From: Ruminococcaceae bacterium HV4-5-B5C
GTDB taxonomy: Bacteria > Bacillota > Clostridia > Oscillospirales > Acutalibacteraceae
DNA length: 64,000 bases
NCBI GenBank assembly: GCA_900184925.1
Contig: FXYJ02000003.1
Span: 124,001-188,000 of the forward strand
Direction of reading: 5' to 3'
Shown here: piece after piece, positions 1-8,402 of the stretch
How positions within the stretch are numbered: position 1 is the stretch's first letter
Layout: each line of letters opens with the position of its first letter
Made by a program: the position numbers and the translations under genes
The notes under the pieces: generated by a model
Databases searched by the model: none
What the model was told of the DNA's origin: nothing
The model's input: only the letters and a program-made list of their open reading frames with translations

Positions 1-120
1 CGAGGCGGAGCGGACCAGAACAGCGTCCGGGTTTTCCACGTCCGTGCCGACTTTATAATCCGCGCTGAACTTTTCGGTTCCGGCGGGAGAGATTTTGTTA
101 AGGCACTGAATTTGATACAT
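1..120 (-). CDS. serA: Phosphoglycerate dehydrogenase, N-terminal fragment (cut by window edge)
   Basis: Only the first 40 codons are in the window; the gene runs off the left edge. The start (MYQIQCLNKISPAG) and the later ENPDAVLVRSAS stretch match the N-terminus of clostridial 3-phosphoglycerate dehydrogenases, which oxidise 3-phosphoglycerate to 3-phosphohydroxypyruvate in serine synthesis. It starts 21 bases after the serC stop on the same strand, so serC and serA look like one transcript for consecutive pathway steps. The identification rests on a short stretch plus the neighbour. Confidence 0.85.
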   Translation of the reverse strand, partial: MYQIQCLNKISPAGTEKFSADYKVGTDVENPDAVLVRSAS

Positions 121-141
121 TATTCTTACACCCCCGCGCGT

Positions 142-1227
142 TTACGCGTTTTCCTTTTCAAATTTTCGCATGAAGTCGACAAGCTTTTCCACGCCCTCGA
201 CCGGCATGGCGTTATAGATGGATGCACGCATGCCTCCGACGCTGCGGTGACCTTTCAGGTTGACGAAATCATGCTCCGTGGCGGCTGCGACAAATTTTTT
301 GTCCATTGCTTCGTCGCCCGTCACAAACGGAATATTCATCAGCGAACGGTCTTCCTTTACAACCGTGCCGTGGAACAGCTTTGAGTTGTCGAGGAAGTCG
401 TACAGCATGCCGGCCTTTTTTCGGTTGATCTTTTCCATCTCATCGAGGCCGCCGACTGTGTTTTTCAGCCAGTCGAGCACGAGACCGCAGACGTAGATGG
501 CGTAGCACGGCGGTGTGTTGAACATGGAGTCGCTGTCCGCGTGCGTCTGGTAGTTGAACATGGTCGGCGTAATGTCCATGGCGTGACCGATGAGGTCTTC
601 GCGGATGATGACGACCGTGAGGCCCGCCGGGCCCATGTTTTTCTGTGCGCCGGCAAAGAGCAGCCCGAATTTCGAAACGTCGATCGGCTGGCTCAGCACG
701 CAGGAGGAGATATCGGCCACAAGCGGCACGCTTCCGGTCTTGGGCAGTTCATGGAACAGGGTACCGTAGATGGTGTTGTTCATGCAGATATGAAAATAGT
801 CCGCGTCCTTTGTGAAAGAAGCGGGGTCAAGCTTCGGGATGTAAGAAAAGGTTTTGTCTTTGGAAGAAGCGACAACGTTCGCTTCCCCATAGCGGGCAGC
901 CTCTTTGTACGCCTTGGTGGCCCACTGACCGGTGAGCACAAAGTCGGCCTTTTTGCTTTTGTTCATCAGGTTCAGCGGAACCATCGCAAACTGCGAAGAA
1001 GCGCCGCCCTGCAGGAACAGTACTTTATAATTTTCGGGGATATTCATCACTTCGCGGAGTAAACATTCCGCAGACTGGATAATCCCTTCGTAGATTTTAG
1101 ATCGATGGGACATCTCCATAACCGACTGACCGCTGCCCTGATAATCCAGCATTTCTTCCGCCGCACGACGGAGAACCGGTTCAGGCAGCATAGACGGGCC
1201 TGCAGAGAAGTTGTAAACTCGTTTCAT
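142..1227 (-). CDS. serC: Phosphoserine aminotransferase
   Basis: This 361-residue protein is a full-length SerC. The enzyme is a PLP-dependent cytosolic aminotransferase that converts 3-phosphohydroxypyruvate and glutamate to phosphoserine. The N-terminus (YNFSAGPSMLPEPVL) and the PLP-lysine motif (FAGAQKNMGPAG, near residue 195) are diagnostic. A GGAGG ribosome site lies just upstream of the ATG, with a near-perfect sigma-A promoter before it. serA follows after 21 bases on the same strand. Nothing about the gene is unusual. Confidence 0.97.
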   Translation of the reverse strand: MKRVYNFSAGPSMLPEPVLRRAAEEMLDYQGSGQSVMEMSHRSKIYEGIIQSAECLLREVMNIPENYKVLFLQGGASSQFAMVPLNLMNKSKKADFVLTGQWATKAYKEAARYGEANVVASSKDKTFSYIPKLDPASFTKDADYFHICMNNTIYGTLFHELPKTGSVPLVADISSCVLSQPIDVSKFGLLFAGAQKNMGPAGLTVVIIREDLIGHAMDITPTMFNYQTHADSDSMFNTPPCYAIYVCGLVLDWLKNTVGGLDEMEKINRKKAGMLYDFLDNSKLFHGTVVKEDRSLMNIPFVTGDEAMDKKFVAAATEHDFVNLKGHRSVGGMRASIYNAMPVEGVEKLVDFMRKFEKENA

Positions 1228-1274
1228 GATGTACCTCCAATACCAAGTTTGAATTTTTTGGGGCCAATAGATTC

Positions 1275-1303
1275 ATTATAGTGTTACGATTTAACCTTGT
1301 CAA
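1275..1303 (-). promoter_or_regulatory. Sigma-A promoter for serC-serA
   Basis: On the minus strand there is a perfect -35 (TTGACA, 1298-1303) and a perfect -10 (TATAAT, 1275-1280) separated by exactly 17 bases, ending about 48 bases before the serC start. I see no T-box or other riboswitch in the short leader. Confidence 0.9.
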
Positions 1304-1408
1304 TCGTTGAGGTGCGGGGAAGAGGGGGAACTTTCTTTGTTTTTTTAAGTCAAAAACCCGCATAGCTTCGAAGAGATAAATATGATATAATAACTTCGGT
1401 GATATGAT

Positions 1409-2176
1409 ATGAAAAAGCGGGTTTTCCTGTGCCGGGCCGCTGTTTTTCTGGCGGCCTGCGCCGGAGTCATCTGGTTCCTGATTCCCGTGCTCTGGGGTGT
1501 GCTGAACATCGGCAACGGGTGCGGCCTCGCCGTGTGCCTCCTGCTTCTGGTGCTGACGCTTCTCTGGGGAAAACTGCGCGAGGCGGGGAAACGTTCCCGC
1601 GCCGTCAAAGGCGTCTTATCCGCTGTGATGATTCTTCTGTGTGCGGGGGCTGTGTGGAGCGCGGCCATGACGGTCTGCATGCTTTCCGCTTCCCGTACCG
1701 AGCCGCCTGCCGACGCCCCTGTCGTCGTTCTCGGCAGCATGGTGCAGGGCGACCACCCGAGCGCCGATCTGAGGGTGCGTATTGAAACGGCTTCAGCTTA
1801 TCTGAAAAAGCATCCCGGCACGAAATGTATTGCGAGCGGCGGGCAGGGCCGCCATGAAAACGTGACGGAGGCTTCGGCGATTAAAAAAGCCCTCGTTGAA
1901 GACGGAATCGACCCGGAGCGCATTTTCACGGAAGAGGGCTCCACGACTACAAAACAGAATTTTGCAAATTCGCTGAAGCTTGCCGGGGCCAACGGGCTCG
2001 GAAGTACGTTCGCCGTCGTGACGGACGACTACCATGAGTTTCGCGCATGTTCCATCGCCGAGAAATCGGGAGCACGGGCATACGCAGTGCCCGCGAAGAC
2101 GCCGTGGTATATCCTTTCTTCCTGCTGGGCGCGGGAAGTGCTGGCTTTGACGAAATATCTGCTGCTGCCGGGCTGA
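1409..2176 (+). CDS. YdcF/SanA-like (DUF218) membrane protein
   Basis: A 255-residue protein with two or three N-terminal hydrophobic segments (roughly residues 7-30, 35-55 and 67-92) and a DUF218 domain after them. The domain shows VVVLGSMVQGDHPSADL, then a SGGQG motif, then EASAIKKALVEDGI and EEGSTTTKQNFANS, all typical of the YdcF/SanA/ElyC fold. Family members are linked to envelope or peptidoglycan-precursor homeostasis, but the biochemical role is mostly unknown. It runs toward pyrC, whose ATG lies 32 bases after the stop, so the two may be co-transcribed. The ribosome site is weak. Confidence 0.85.
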   Translation: MKKRVFLCRAAVFLAACAGVIWFLIPVLWGVLNIGNGCGLAVCLLLLVLTLLWGKLREAGKRSRAVKGVLSAVMILLCAGAVWSAAMTVCMLSASRTEPPADAPVVVLGSMVQGDHPSADLRVRIETASAYLKKHPGTKCIASGGQGRHENVTEASAIKKALVEDGIDPERIFTEEGSTTTKQNFANSLKLAGANGLGSTFAVVTDDYHEFRACSIAEKSGARAYAVPAKTPWYILSSCWAREVLALTKYLLLPG

Positions 2177-2208
2177 CGGACGCCCGGTCTGCGAAAACCG
2201 GAGGCATT

Positions 2209-3486
2209 ATGGAACTTCTTATCCGAGCGGCGCGTATCATCGACCCCGCTTCCGGGGCCGATTTTATCGGGGACATCCGCATTTCCGGCGAAGTAATTGC
2301 GAACATCGGCAAAGAGCTGCCGCCCGAAGCGGGTGTGCGGGAGATTTCCGGCAGGGGCCTTGTTGCCGCGCCGGGTCTTGTAGACCTGCATGTCCACCTG
2401 CGTGACCCCGGCCAGACGGAAAAAGAAGATATTCTTTCCGGCTGCCGCGCGGCGGCGGCAGGCGGCGTGACGAGCCTGCTGTGCATGCCAAACACGGTTC
2501 CTGCTGTCGACTCGCCCGAGACGGTGCGGTACATCAGAGATAAGGCAAAAGACGCCGATGCGCACGTTTACGTTGCCGCCGCCGTATCCCGGGGGCTTCT
2601 CGGAACACAGCCGTGCGACTGGCGGGCGCTCCGCGAAGCGGGAGCAGCCGCTCTGAGTGACGACGGACGCCCTGTCCTGGATACCCGTGTGATGGCGAAG
2701 GCTATGAAGGCCGCGCCGGGGCTTGGACTTACCGTCTGTGCCCACTGCGAGGAGCTGTCGCTCTCCGCGGGAGGAAAGATCAACGAAGGAGCCGTTTCGG
2801 CGCAGCTCGGTATTCCGGGCGTTCCCGCCGCCGCGGAGGACTGCGGAACGGCCCGGGAGATTGCCCTTGCGGCGGCGTACGGAGTGCCGGTGCACATCTG
2901 CCACGTCAGCACGGGAAATTCCGTTGCCATGGTCCGGGACGCGAAGCGCCGGGGCGTACCCGTCACGGCGGAGACCGCCCCGCATTATTTTGCCCTGACG
3001 GAACGGGAGCTGCTGAAGCGCGACGCGGACTTCCGCATGAGCCCGCCGCTTCGCACCGAAGAGGACAGGCTTGCCGTCTGCGAAGGGCTGCGCGACGGAA
3101 CCATCGACGCCATTGCGACCGACCACGCGCCGCATACGCCGGGTGAAAAAGCGGATTTTCTTGCCGCGCCGAACGGTGTTGTCGGTATGGAGACAAGCCT
3201 TGCCGCCGGCATCACCTGCCTCGTCGAAACGGGAGTGCTGACGCTGCCGCAGCTTCTTTACCGGATGACCCGCGGCCCCGCGCAGATTCTGGGAATTTCG
3301 GCGGGGGTGCTCTGTAAGGGAGCGATTGCGGACCTCATTCTGTTCGACCCGAACGAGAAATGGACCGTCGACCCCGCGAAACTGCACGGCAAAAGCCGCA
3401 ACGCGGTCTTTAAGGGCCGCGAACTGACCGGCCGCGTGAAGCTGACCGTGTGCGGCGGCAGGATCGTCAGCGGCGGCACGGACTGA
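2209..3486 (+). CDS. pyrC: Dihydroorotase
   Basis: A 425-residue class I dihydroorotase, a zinc amidohydrolase that interconverts carbamoyl-aspartate and dihydroorotate in de novo pyrimidine synthesis. The metal-binding motif DLHVHLRDPG gives His61 and His63. The later CHVSTGNS and ATDHAPHTPGEK motifs supply further ligands and the catalytic Asp. The open frame extends upstream to 2047, but the ATG at 2209 has a GGAGG site five to ten bases before it, and family homology begins there. It is the first gene of a pyr operon (pyrC, pyrF, pyrK, pyrD). Confidence 0.96.
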   Translation: MELLIRAARIIDPASGADFIGDIRISGEVIANIGKELPPEAGVREISGRGLVAAPGLVDLHVHLRDPGQTEKEDILSGCRAAAAGGVTSLLCMPNTVPAVDSPETVRYIRDKAKDADAHVYVAAAVSRGLLGTQPCDWRALREAGAAALSDDGRPVLDTRVMAKAMKAAPGLGLTVCAHCEELSLSAGGKINEGAVSAQLGIPGVPAAAEDCGTAREIALAAAYGVPVHICHVSTGNSVAMVRDAKRRGVPVTAETAPHYFALTERELLKRDADFRMSPPLRTEEDRLAVCEGLRDGTIDAIATDHAPHTPGEKADFLAAPNGVVGMETSLAAGITCLVETGVLTLPQLLYRMTRGPAQILGISAGVLCKGAIADLILFDPNEKWTVDPAKLHGKSRNAVFKGRELTGRVKLTVCGGRIVSGGTD

Positions 3487-3540
3487 ACACGGGGCATCAC
3501 GCCCCGGCAACCGAAGAAACGGAATAAAGGAGAATCGTCC

Positions 3541-4473
3541 ATGGCATTTGACAGGCTGATCGAAGCAATCGCAAAGCTGCAGAATCCGACCGTTGCGGGG
3601 CTTGACCCGAAACTGGAATACGTCCCCGCGTCCATCCGTGAAAAAGCATCCGCGCGGTATGGGAACACGCTTGAAGGAGCTGCCGCTGCAATTCTGGAGT
3701 TCAACAGAGGAATCATCGACGCGCTCGCGGGCGTTGTTCCGGCGGTCAAACCACAGTGCGCGTATTACGAGATGTACGGCTGGCAGGGCATGAAGGCTCT
3801 GGCGGAGACGATCTCCTACGCGAAGGCGAAGGGAATGTTCGTCATTGCCGACGGCAAGCGAAACGATATCGGCAGCACCATGCAGGCTTACGCGGCGGCA
3901 TGGCTCGGCACAACCGACGTGGGGGGCGAAACGCCCGAGGCGTTCGGCGCGGATGCGCTCACAGTAAACGGTTATCTCGGTGCGGACGGGATTCTTCCGC
4001 TGACGGAGCTCTGCAAATCGCGTGATAGAGGAATCTTCGTCCTTGCAAAAACCTCCAATCCGTCTTCGGACGAGCTGCAGAACCAGTCGTTCGAGGGCGG
4101 CGAAACGCTCTATGAGGCGATGGGCCGTTTCTGCGAGGAATGGGGTGCGGCTGTTCCGGGAAAATACGGGTATTCCGGCGTCGGTGCGGTGGTCGGCGCG
4201 ACCTGGCCCGCCCAGCTTCAGGAGCTGCGCGGAATGCTTCCGCACACGTTTTTTCTCGTGCCGGGCTACGGCGCGCAGGGCGGCGGAGCGGACGATGTGG
4301 CGCCGGCGTTTGACAAAAACGGTTTGGGGGCCGTGATCAATGCTTCCCGCTCCATTCTCTGTGCATGGAAGAAACAGGGGGCGTCGCAGGAGGACTATGC
4401 GGCCTGCGCCCGCAGGGAGGCCGAGAGGATGCGCGATGAGATTCTGAAACGAGTGGGAGAAATCCGCCTGTGA
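3541..4473 (+). CDS. pyrF: Orotidine 5'-phosphate decarboxylase (type 2)
   Basis: A 310-residue OMP decarboxylase that makes UMP from orotidylate. Its Asp-x-Lys-x-x-Asp catalytic signature (ADGKRNDIGSTM, Asp104, Lys106, Asp109) and the length mark the longer type 2 subfamily. The phosphate-binding end shows VVGATWPAQ and a glycine-rich VPGYGAQGGG. An AAGGAG site precedes the ATG. The stop overlaps the pyrK start by four bases, which suggests translational coupling. pyrC lies 54 bases upstream. Confidence 0.96.
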   Translation: MAFDRLIEAIAKLQNPTVAGLDPKLEYVPASIREKASARYGNTLEGAAAAILEFNRGIIDALAGVVPAVKPQCAYYEMYGWQGMKALAETISYAKAKGMFVIADGKRNDIGSTMQAYAAAWLGTTDVGGETPEAFGADALTVNGYLGADGILPLTELCKSRDRGIFVLAKTSNPSSDELQNQSFEGGETLYEAMGRFCEEWGAAVPGKYGYSGVGAVVGATWPAQLQELRGMLPHTFFLVPGYGAQGGGADDVAPAFDKNGLGAVINASRSILCAWKKQGASQEDYAACARREAERMRDEILKRVGEIRL

Positions 4474-5234
4474 AAAAGTATGATGTGCGCTCCTGCACGA
4501 TTCTGCGCAAAAACAGACTGACGGGAGATATCTATGACGTTACGGTTGAAGCCGGGCTTCTTGCCGAGGCTGCCCGGCCGGGACAGTTCGCGCAGATTGC
4601 GGTACCCGGCAAAACTTTGCGCCGCCCGATCTCCATCTGTGAGATCGGCGCCGCGGAACACACGCTCCGGTTTGTGTTTCAGGTCCGGGGCGAAGGCACG
4701 GCAATCCTTGCCGGCTTTGAGCCGGGCGAAGCGCTCGATGTTCTCGCTCCGCTCGGGCACGGGTTCGAGCTCGGCGATACGTCCCGCCGGGTGCTGTTTG
4801 TCGGCGGCGGGATCGGCCTGCCCCCGCTTCTCGCCGCAGCGCGGACGTTCGGCGCAAACGCGTCTGTTGTGGCAGGCTTCCGCAGCCGGGACGCGGTCAT
4901 TCTGCGGGACGATTTCGAGGCCTGCGGCTGTCACATGATGATTGCAACGGATGACGGCTCTCTGGGGCATCACGGCCTCGTGACGGAGCTCCTCAGCGGC
5001 CTTGCGTTCGACGCAGTGTTCGCCTGCGGGCCTCTCCCGATGCTTCGCGCCGTGAGTGCGCTGGCAGCGGAGCGCGGCGTTCCGTGCCAGGTTTCCATGG
5101 AGGAGCGAATGGCGTGCGGCATCGGAGCCTGCCTCGGCTGCGCGGTCAGCCTCCGCGGCCCGGACGGTGCGGAGCGCTACGGCCACGTCTGCAAGGATGG
5201 CCCGGTATTCGACAGCTCCATCCTTTTTCTTTAG
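4470..5234 (+). CDS. pyrK: Dihydroorotate dehydrogenase electron-transfer subunit
   Basis: A 254-residue FAD and [2Fe-2S] subunit that passes electrons from PyrD to NAD in the class 1B enzyme. The flavin-binding RPISICEI motif and NAD-binding VGGGIGLPPLL are present. Four cysteines near the C-terminus (216, 221, 224 and 241, in CGIGACLGC and HVCKDGPVF) form the iron-sulphur site. It starts with GTG and overlaps pyrF by four bases. Its partner pyrD follows only after an unusual 299-base spacer. Confidence 0.95.
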   Translation: MKKYDVRSCTILRKNRLTGDIYDVTVEAGLLAEAARPGQFAQIAVPGKTLRRPISICEIGAAEHTLRFVFQVRGEGTAILAGFEPGEALDVLAPLGHGFELGDTSRRVLFVGGGIGLPPLLAAARTFGANASVVAGFRSRDAVILRDDFEACGCHMMIATDDGSLGHHGLVTELLSGLAFDAVFACGPLPMLRAVSALAAERGVPCQVSMEERMACGIGACLGCAVSLRGPDGAERYGHVCKDGPVFDSSILFL

Positions 5235-5533
5235 AAAGAAAAAAGAAACCGCTTTTGGCACGCAGGACTTGCCGTGAGGAATGAGCCGGGTATCGGCGAA
5301 GACCCGTCGTGAGAAGTGACAAGGGATTTCCCTTTCCGGAGAAAGAGCGAGTAGGAAGAAACCGCATCCTGCCGCGCTAAGTGCCTGTGGGCGGAAAAAG
5401 GTCCGCCGTAGGAATATTTGACTATATGGAAATAAGTGGAAAGTACTTTTCCTTTCCAGAAAGCAGCTACGGGCAGAGAAACCGCGCTTTGCCGCGGAGA
5501 TTAACCGAAGCACCAGAGAAACGGAGTATTGTT
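5235..5533 (+). repeat. pyrK-pyrD spacer with three degenerate repeat copies
   Basis: No convincing gene is visible here. The string AGAAACCGC recurs three times (about 5250, 5356 and 5475). Each copy is preceded by a purine-rich GAAAG-type segment and followed by a short TTGGCACGC, CCTGCCGCGC or TTTGCCGCGG tail. Copies two and three are also preceded by TTTCC(C)TTTCC. It looks like a small interspersed repeat inserted in triplicate between two subunits of one enzyme. Function unknown. Confidence 0.55.
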
Positions 5534-6445
5534 ATGGCAAATCTGAACGTCAGCATCGCGGGCGTGGAATTCAAAAATCCTCTGATTGCGGCGTCCGGCA
5601 CCTTCGGGTTCGGGCATGAGTTCTCGGAGCTCTACCCGCTTTCCGCGCTCGGCGGGATTTCCTGCAAGGGCGTGACGCTGGAAGAGCGCCCGGGCAACCC
5701 GCCCCCGCGCATCGCGGAAACACCCGCCGGAATGCTCAATTCCGTCGGTCTGCAGAACCCGGGTGTGGATCACTTCATCCGGGACGACCTGCCGTGGCTC
5801 AAACGTCAGGGAACGGAGGTAATTGCAAACATTGCGGGCAATACGCTGGAGGATTACTGCAGCATGGCCGAAAAGCTTTCTGAAACGGCCGTGGACATGG
5901 TGGAACTGAATATCTCGTGCCCGAACGTAAAACAGGGCGGGGTACAGTTCGGCACGTCCTGTGCGGGCGTAGAGGGCATTACGGCGGCGGTTCGGAAGTA
6001 CTGCCGCAAACCGCTGATGGTCAAGCTTTCACCCAATGTTGCTGATATCGCCGAAATCGCCGCAGCTGCCGAGAGCGCCGGGGCCGATGTGGTTTCGCTG
6101 ATCAACACGCTCACGGGCATGCGCATCGACATCCGGACGCGCCGGCCCGTGCTCCGCAACAACACAGGCGGGCTTTCCGGTCCGGCGGTGTTTCCTGTTG
6201 CGGTGCGCATGGTGCGGCAGGTGTTCCGGCGGGTAAAGATACCGGTCGTCGGCATGGGCGGCGTGTCTTCCTGGAGTGACGCGGCGGAACTGATGCTGGC
6301 GGGCGCGTCCGCCGTGCAGATCGGCACAGTCCTGTTCCGCGACCCGTATGCGCCGCTGAAAATTACCGAGGGATTAAACCGCTATCTGGACGAAAACGGT
6401 GTGAAAAATGTTTCGGAACTGACAGGAGCGATGAGAGAATGGTAA
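5534..6445 (+). CDS. pyrD: Dihydroorotate dehydrogenase B, catalytic subunit
   Basis: A 303-residue FMN-containing class 1B dihydroorotate dehydrogenase, which oxidises dihydroorotate to orotate with PyrK as electron-transfer partner. Cys129 in NISCPNVKQGG is the class 1 catalytic base. The N-terminal ASGTFGFG and the C-terminal GMGGVSSWSDAAE and GASAVQIGT motifs bind FMN. The frame is open from 5381, but homology begins at the ATG at 5534, with a modest ACGGAG site before it. Its last seven bases overlap the start of the next small gene. Confidence 0.95.
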   Translation: MANLNVSIAGVEFKNPLIAASGTFGFGHEFSELYPLSALGGISCKGVTLEERPGNPPPRIAETPAGMLNSVGLQNPGVDHFIRDDLPWLKRQGTEVIANIAGNTLEDYCSMAEKLSETAVDMVELNISCPNVKQGGVQFGTSCAGVEGITAAVRKYCRKPLMVKLSPNVADIAEIAAAAESAGADVVSLINTLTGMRIDIRTRRPVLRNNTGGLSGPAVFPVAVRMVRQVFRRVKIPVVGMGGVSSWSDAAELMLAGASAVQIGTVLFRDPYAPLKITEGLNRYLDENGVKNVSELTGAMREW

Positions 6446-6594
6446 CGGAAAAAAAAGAAAAAGACTCCTGCCCCTGCCCGAAAGCCGGGTGCAGCCGCCA
6501 CGGAAACTGCGAAGCATGCAGGGAGCATCACCACAAGATGAACAGCCTGACGCGCTGTGAGCGAAATCAGAAGAAAGGGAAAAAGGGCGAATGA
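6439..6594 (+). CDS. Small Cys/His-rich protein, putative metal binder
   Basis: A 51-residue reading frame with an ATG inside the end of pyrD and a stop overlapping the next ATG (ATGA). It contains CPCPKAGCSRHGNCEACREHH, in which six cysteines and several histidines are closely spaced, followed by a Lys-rich tail. The spacing resembles a small zinc ribbon. The tight overlaps on both sides argue that it is translated as part of the operon. Similar Cys-rich mini-proteins occur in Firmicutes, but I cannot name the family with certainty. Function unknown. Confidence 0.7.
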   Translation: MVTEKKEKDSCPCPKAGCSRHGNCEACREHHHKMNSLTRCERNQKKGKKGE

Positions 6595-7268
6595 CAACAA
6601 TCTATTTTATCCGGCACTGCGAGGCCGAGGGCAACACGAAGGGCGTGCTGCAGGGACGCTCCGACAGCGATATAAGCGGAAACAGCGCAAAGCAGCTCGA
6701 ACTTGTGAGCCTGCGCCTGCGCAACGTTCCGTTTTCAGCCGTCTATTCCAGCCCGCTGCGGCGCGCGTACAAGACGGCGCAGGCCGTGAACCGCTACCAC
6801 GGGCTTGAAATCCGCAAGGATGAGCGCCTTACCGAAATCGATATGGGAGACTGGGAGGGCCGTTCGTGGGCCGACATTGAAGCGGAAGGCCCCGAGATGC
6901 TGCGCATCTGGAACGAGCAGCCCGGGGATTTTGAGGCTCCCGGCGGCGAGTCGATACTCCATGTAGGCGAACGCATGTGGCAGGCGGCACTTTCCATCGC
7001 GCAGCAAAACGACGGGGAAACCGTCTGCGCCGTCTCGCACGGCTGCGCGATCCGCTGCTTGCTCTGCCGGGCGCTTGGAAAACCGATGAGTGAGATGGGC
7101 GAGATTCCGTGGTGCGACAACACGGCTGTCAGCGTGATTGAGTTTGAGGATGGAAAGGCGCACGTCGTGAGGATGAACGACGCCTCGCACATTCCGCCGG
7201 AGCTTTCCGTGTACCGCCGCCCTTCCGCGGACGGCAAAGAACGTATGATCAGGGATGTGGCGCCATGA
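6591..7268 (+). CDS. Histidine phosphatase family protein (phosphoglycerate mutase-like)
   Basis: A 225-residue member of the histidine phosphatase superfamily. The phospho-acceptor is His9 in FIRHCEAEGN, where the usual RHG is RHC. The second catalytic His is in AVSHGCAIR near residue 149, and the LTEIDMGDWEGRSW block is typical. Such proteins dephosphorylate small phosphate esters; the substrate cannot be read from sequence. Its start overlaps the preceding small ORF and its stop overlaps ruvX, so it lies within a coupled gene string. Confidence 0.88.
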   Translation: MTTIYFIRHCEAEGNTKGVLQGRSDSDISGNSAKQLELVSLRLRNVPFSAVYSSPLRRAYKTAQAVNRYHGLEIRKDERLTEIDMGDWEGRSWADIEAEGPEMLRIWNEQPGDFEAPGGESILHVGERMWQAALSIAQQNDGETVCAVSHGCAIRCLLCRALGKPMSEMGEIPWCDNTAVSVIEFEDGKAHVVRMNDASHIPPELSVYRRPSADGKERMIRDVAP

Positions 7269-7711
7269 AAATTCTTGCGGTCGACCTTGGCAAAGCCAGA
7301 ACCGGTCTTGCCGTGTGCGATGAGGGCGAGATTCTAGCGTCGCCGGTCTGCGTCGTAGAGGAATGGAATCGGGAAAAGCTGCTTCATCGGGTTGCCGAAG
7401 AGGCGCGTCGCCTCGCCGTAGGCGGGATTGTTGTCGGTCTGCCGCGCAACATGGACGGCTCTGAAGGGGAAAGTGCCAAAAATGCCCGCTCCTTTGCGGA
7501 ACAGCTCGGCGGCCTTGCGGGTCTGCCCGTCGTTATGCAGGACGAGCGCGGCACGACCATCACGGCCCACAGCTACCTGAACGACACCGACACGCGCGGG
7601 AAAAAGAGGAAGGCGGTCGTCGACGCGGTTGCCGCCACGGTCATTCTGCAGGATTATCTGCTGCGCCGCCGCAGTGAAAAGGAACGTTCGCAGGGAAAAA
7701 CAGGGGAATAA
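7265..7711 (+). CDS. ruvX: Putative pre-16S rRNA nuclease / Holliday junction resolvase-like
   Basis: A 148-residue YqgF/RuvX protein with an RNase H-like fold. Asp7 in ILAVDLGKARTGLA, the GLPRNMDGSEG motif and the acidic QDERGTTITA motif are characteristic. The Escherichia coli homologue trims the 16S rRNA 5' end; a Holliday-junction role was proposed earlier. The ATG overlaps the stop of the phosphatase by four bases. Confidence 0.92.
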   Translation: MKILAVDLGKARTGLAVCDEGEILASPVCVVEEWNREKLLHRVAEEARRLAVGGIVVGLPRNMDGSEGESAKNARSFAEQLGGLAGLPVVMQDERGTTITAHSYLNDTDTRGKKRKAVVDAVAATVILQDYLLRRRSEKERSQGKTGE

Positions 7712-7725
7712 CGGCGAAGGGGGAA

Positions 7726-8340
7726 ATGGGAATGATCCGGAATCTGGTTTTCGATATGGGAGGCGTTCTGTTTTTCTACCATCCTACGGAGTTTGTGGAA
7801 AAATACTGCCCGAAGCAGGAAGACGCAGTGCTCGTCAACCGCGAGCTGTTTGAAGCGCCGGAATGGATTGAGATGGACCGCGGGACAATGACGGACGAAG
7901 AGTATCTCGCTCTTGTACTTTCCCGCCTTCCGGAACGCCTGCATGAGGTGACGGGATGGCTGTTTCAGAACTGGCACGAAATGCCGCAGCCGATGCCCGG
8001 CATGGAGGAGCTTGTACGTACGCTTCGGGAGAACGGGTACGGCATTTACCTGCTTTCCAACATGAGTCCGCGCTTTTACCGGTTTTACCGCAGAATCCCC
8101 GCTATGCAGTATTTTGACGGCATGATCGTCTCCTCGGACGTCCGGCAGATGAAGCCCGAGCCGGAAATCTACCGGACGCTGTTTTCACGCTTCTCCCTGA
8201 AGCCGGAGGAATGTCTTTTTGTGGACGACCGGGAGGAAAATATCGCGGCCGGTGAAGCATTCGGTATGAAGGGCTTCTGCTTTCAGCGTGACGTTGAAGC
8301 GCTCAGGGAAGCGCTTCGCAGAGAAGGCGTTATGGTCTGA
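7726..8340 (+). CDS. HAD-superfamily hydrolase (YihX-like)
   Basis: A 204-residue HAD subfamily IA phosphatase. Motif I is FDMGGVLFF, with Asp10 as nucleophile. The usual second Asp is Gly, as also seen in YihX, an alpha-glucose-1-phosphate phosphatase. Motif II is LLSNMS, the motif III lysine lies in VRQMKPEPEIY, and motif IV is FVDDREENI. The substrate is unknown; a sugar phosphate is plausible. It sits 14 bases after ruvX, and a convergent hairpin terminator follows. Confidence 0.85.
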   Translation: MGMIRNLVFDMGGVLFFYHPTEFVEKYCPKQEDAVLVNRELFEAPEWIEMDRGTMTDEEYLALVLSRLPERLHEVTGWLFQNWHEMPQPMPGMEELVRTLRENGYGIYLLSNMSPRFYRFYRRIPAMQYFDGMIVSSDVRQMKPEPEIYRTLFSRFSLKPEECLFVDDREENIAAGEAFGMKGFCFQRDVEALREALRREGVMV

Positions 8341-8359
8341 CCGGAACCAACGGAAAAGG

Positions 8360-8391
8360 AAGCGGCGGCAGAAATTTTCTGCCGCCGCTTT
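8360..8391. terminator. Bidirectional rho-independent terminator
   Basis: A GC-rich inverted repeat (arms about AGCGGCGGCAGAAA and TTTCTGCCGCCGCT) lies between two convergent genes and can end both transcripts. Confidence 0.85.
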
Positions 8392-8402
8392 CTGCTGAAA
8401 GA

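Noticed and set aside
2029-4245. 738-codon minus-strand ORF opposite pyrC and pyrF
   Set aside because: An antisense shadow of two strongly matched genes in GC-rich DNA; no family similarity or ribosome site.
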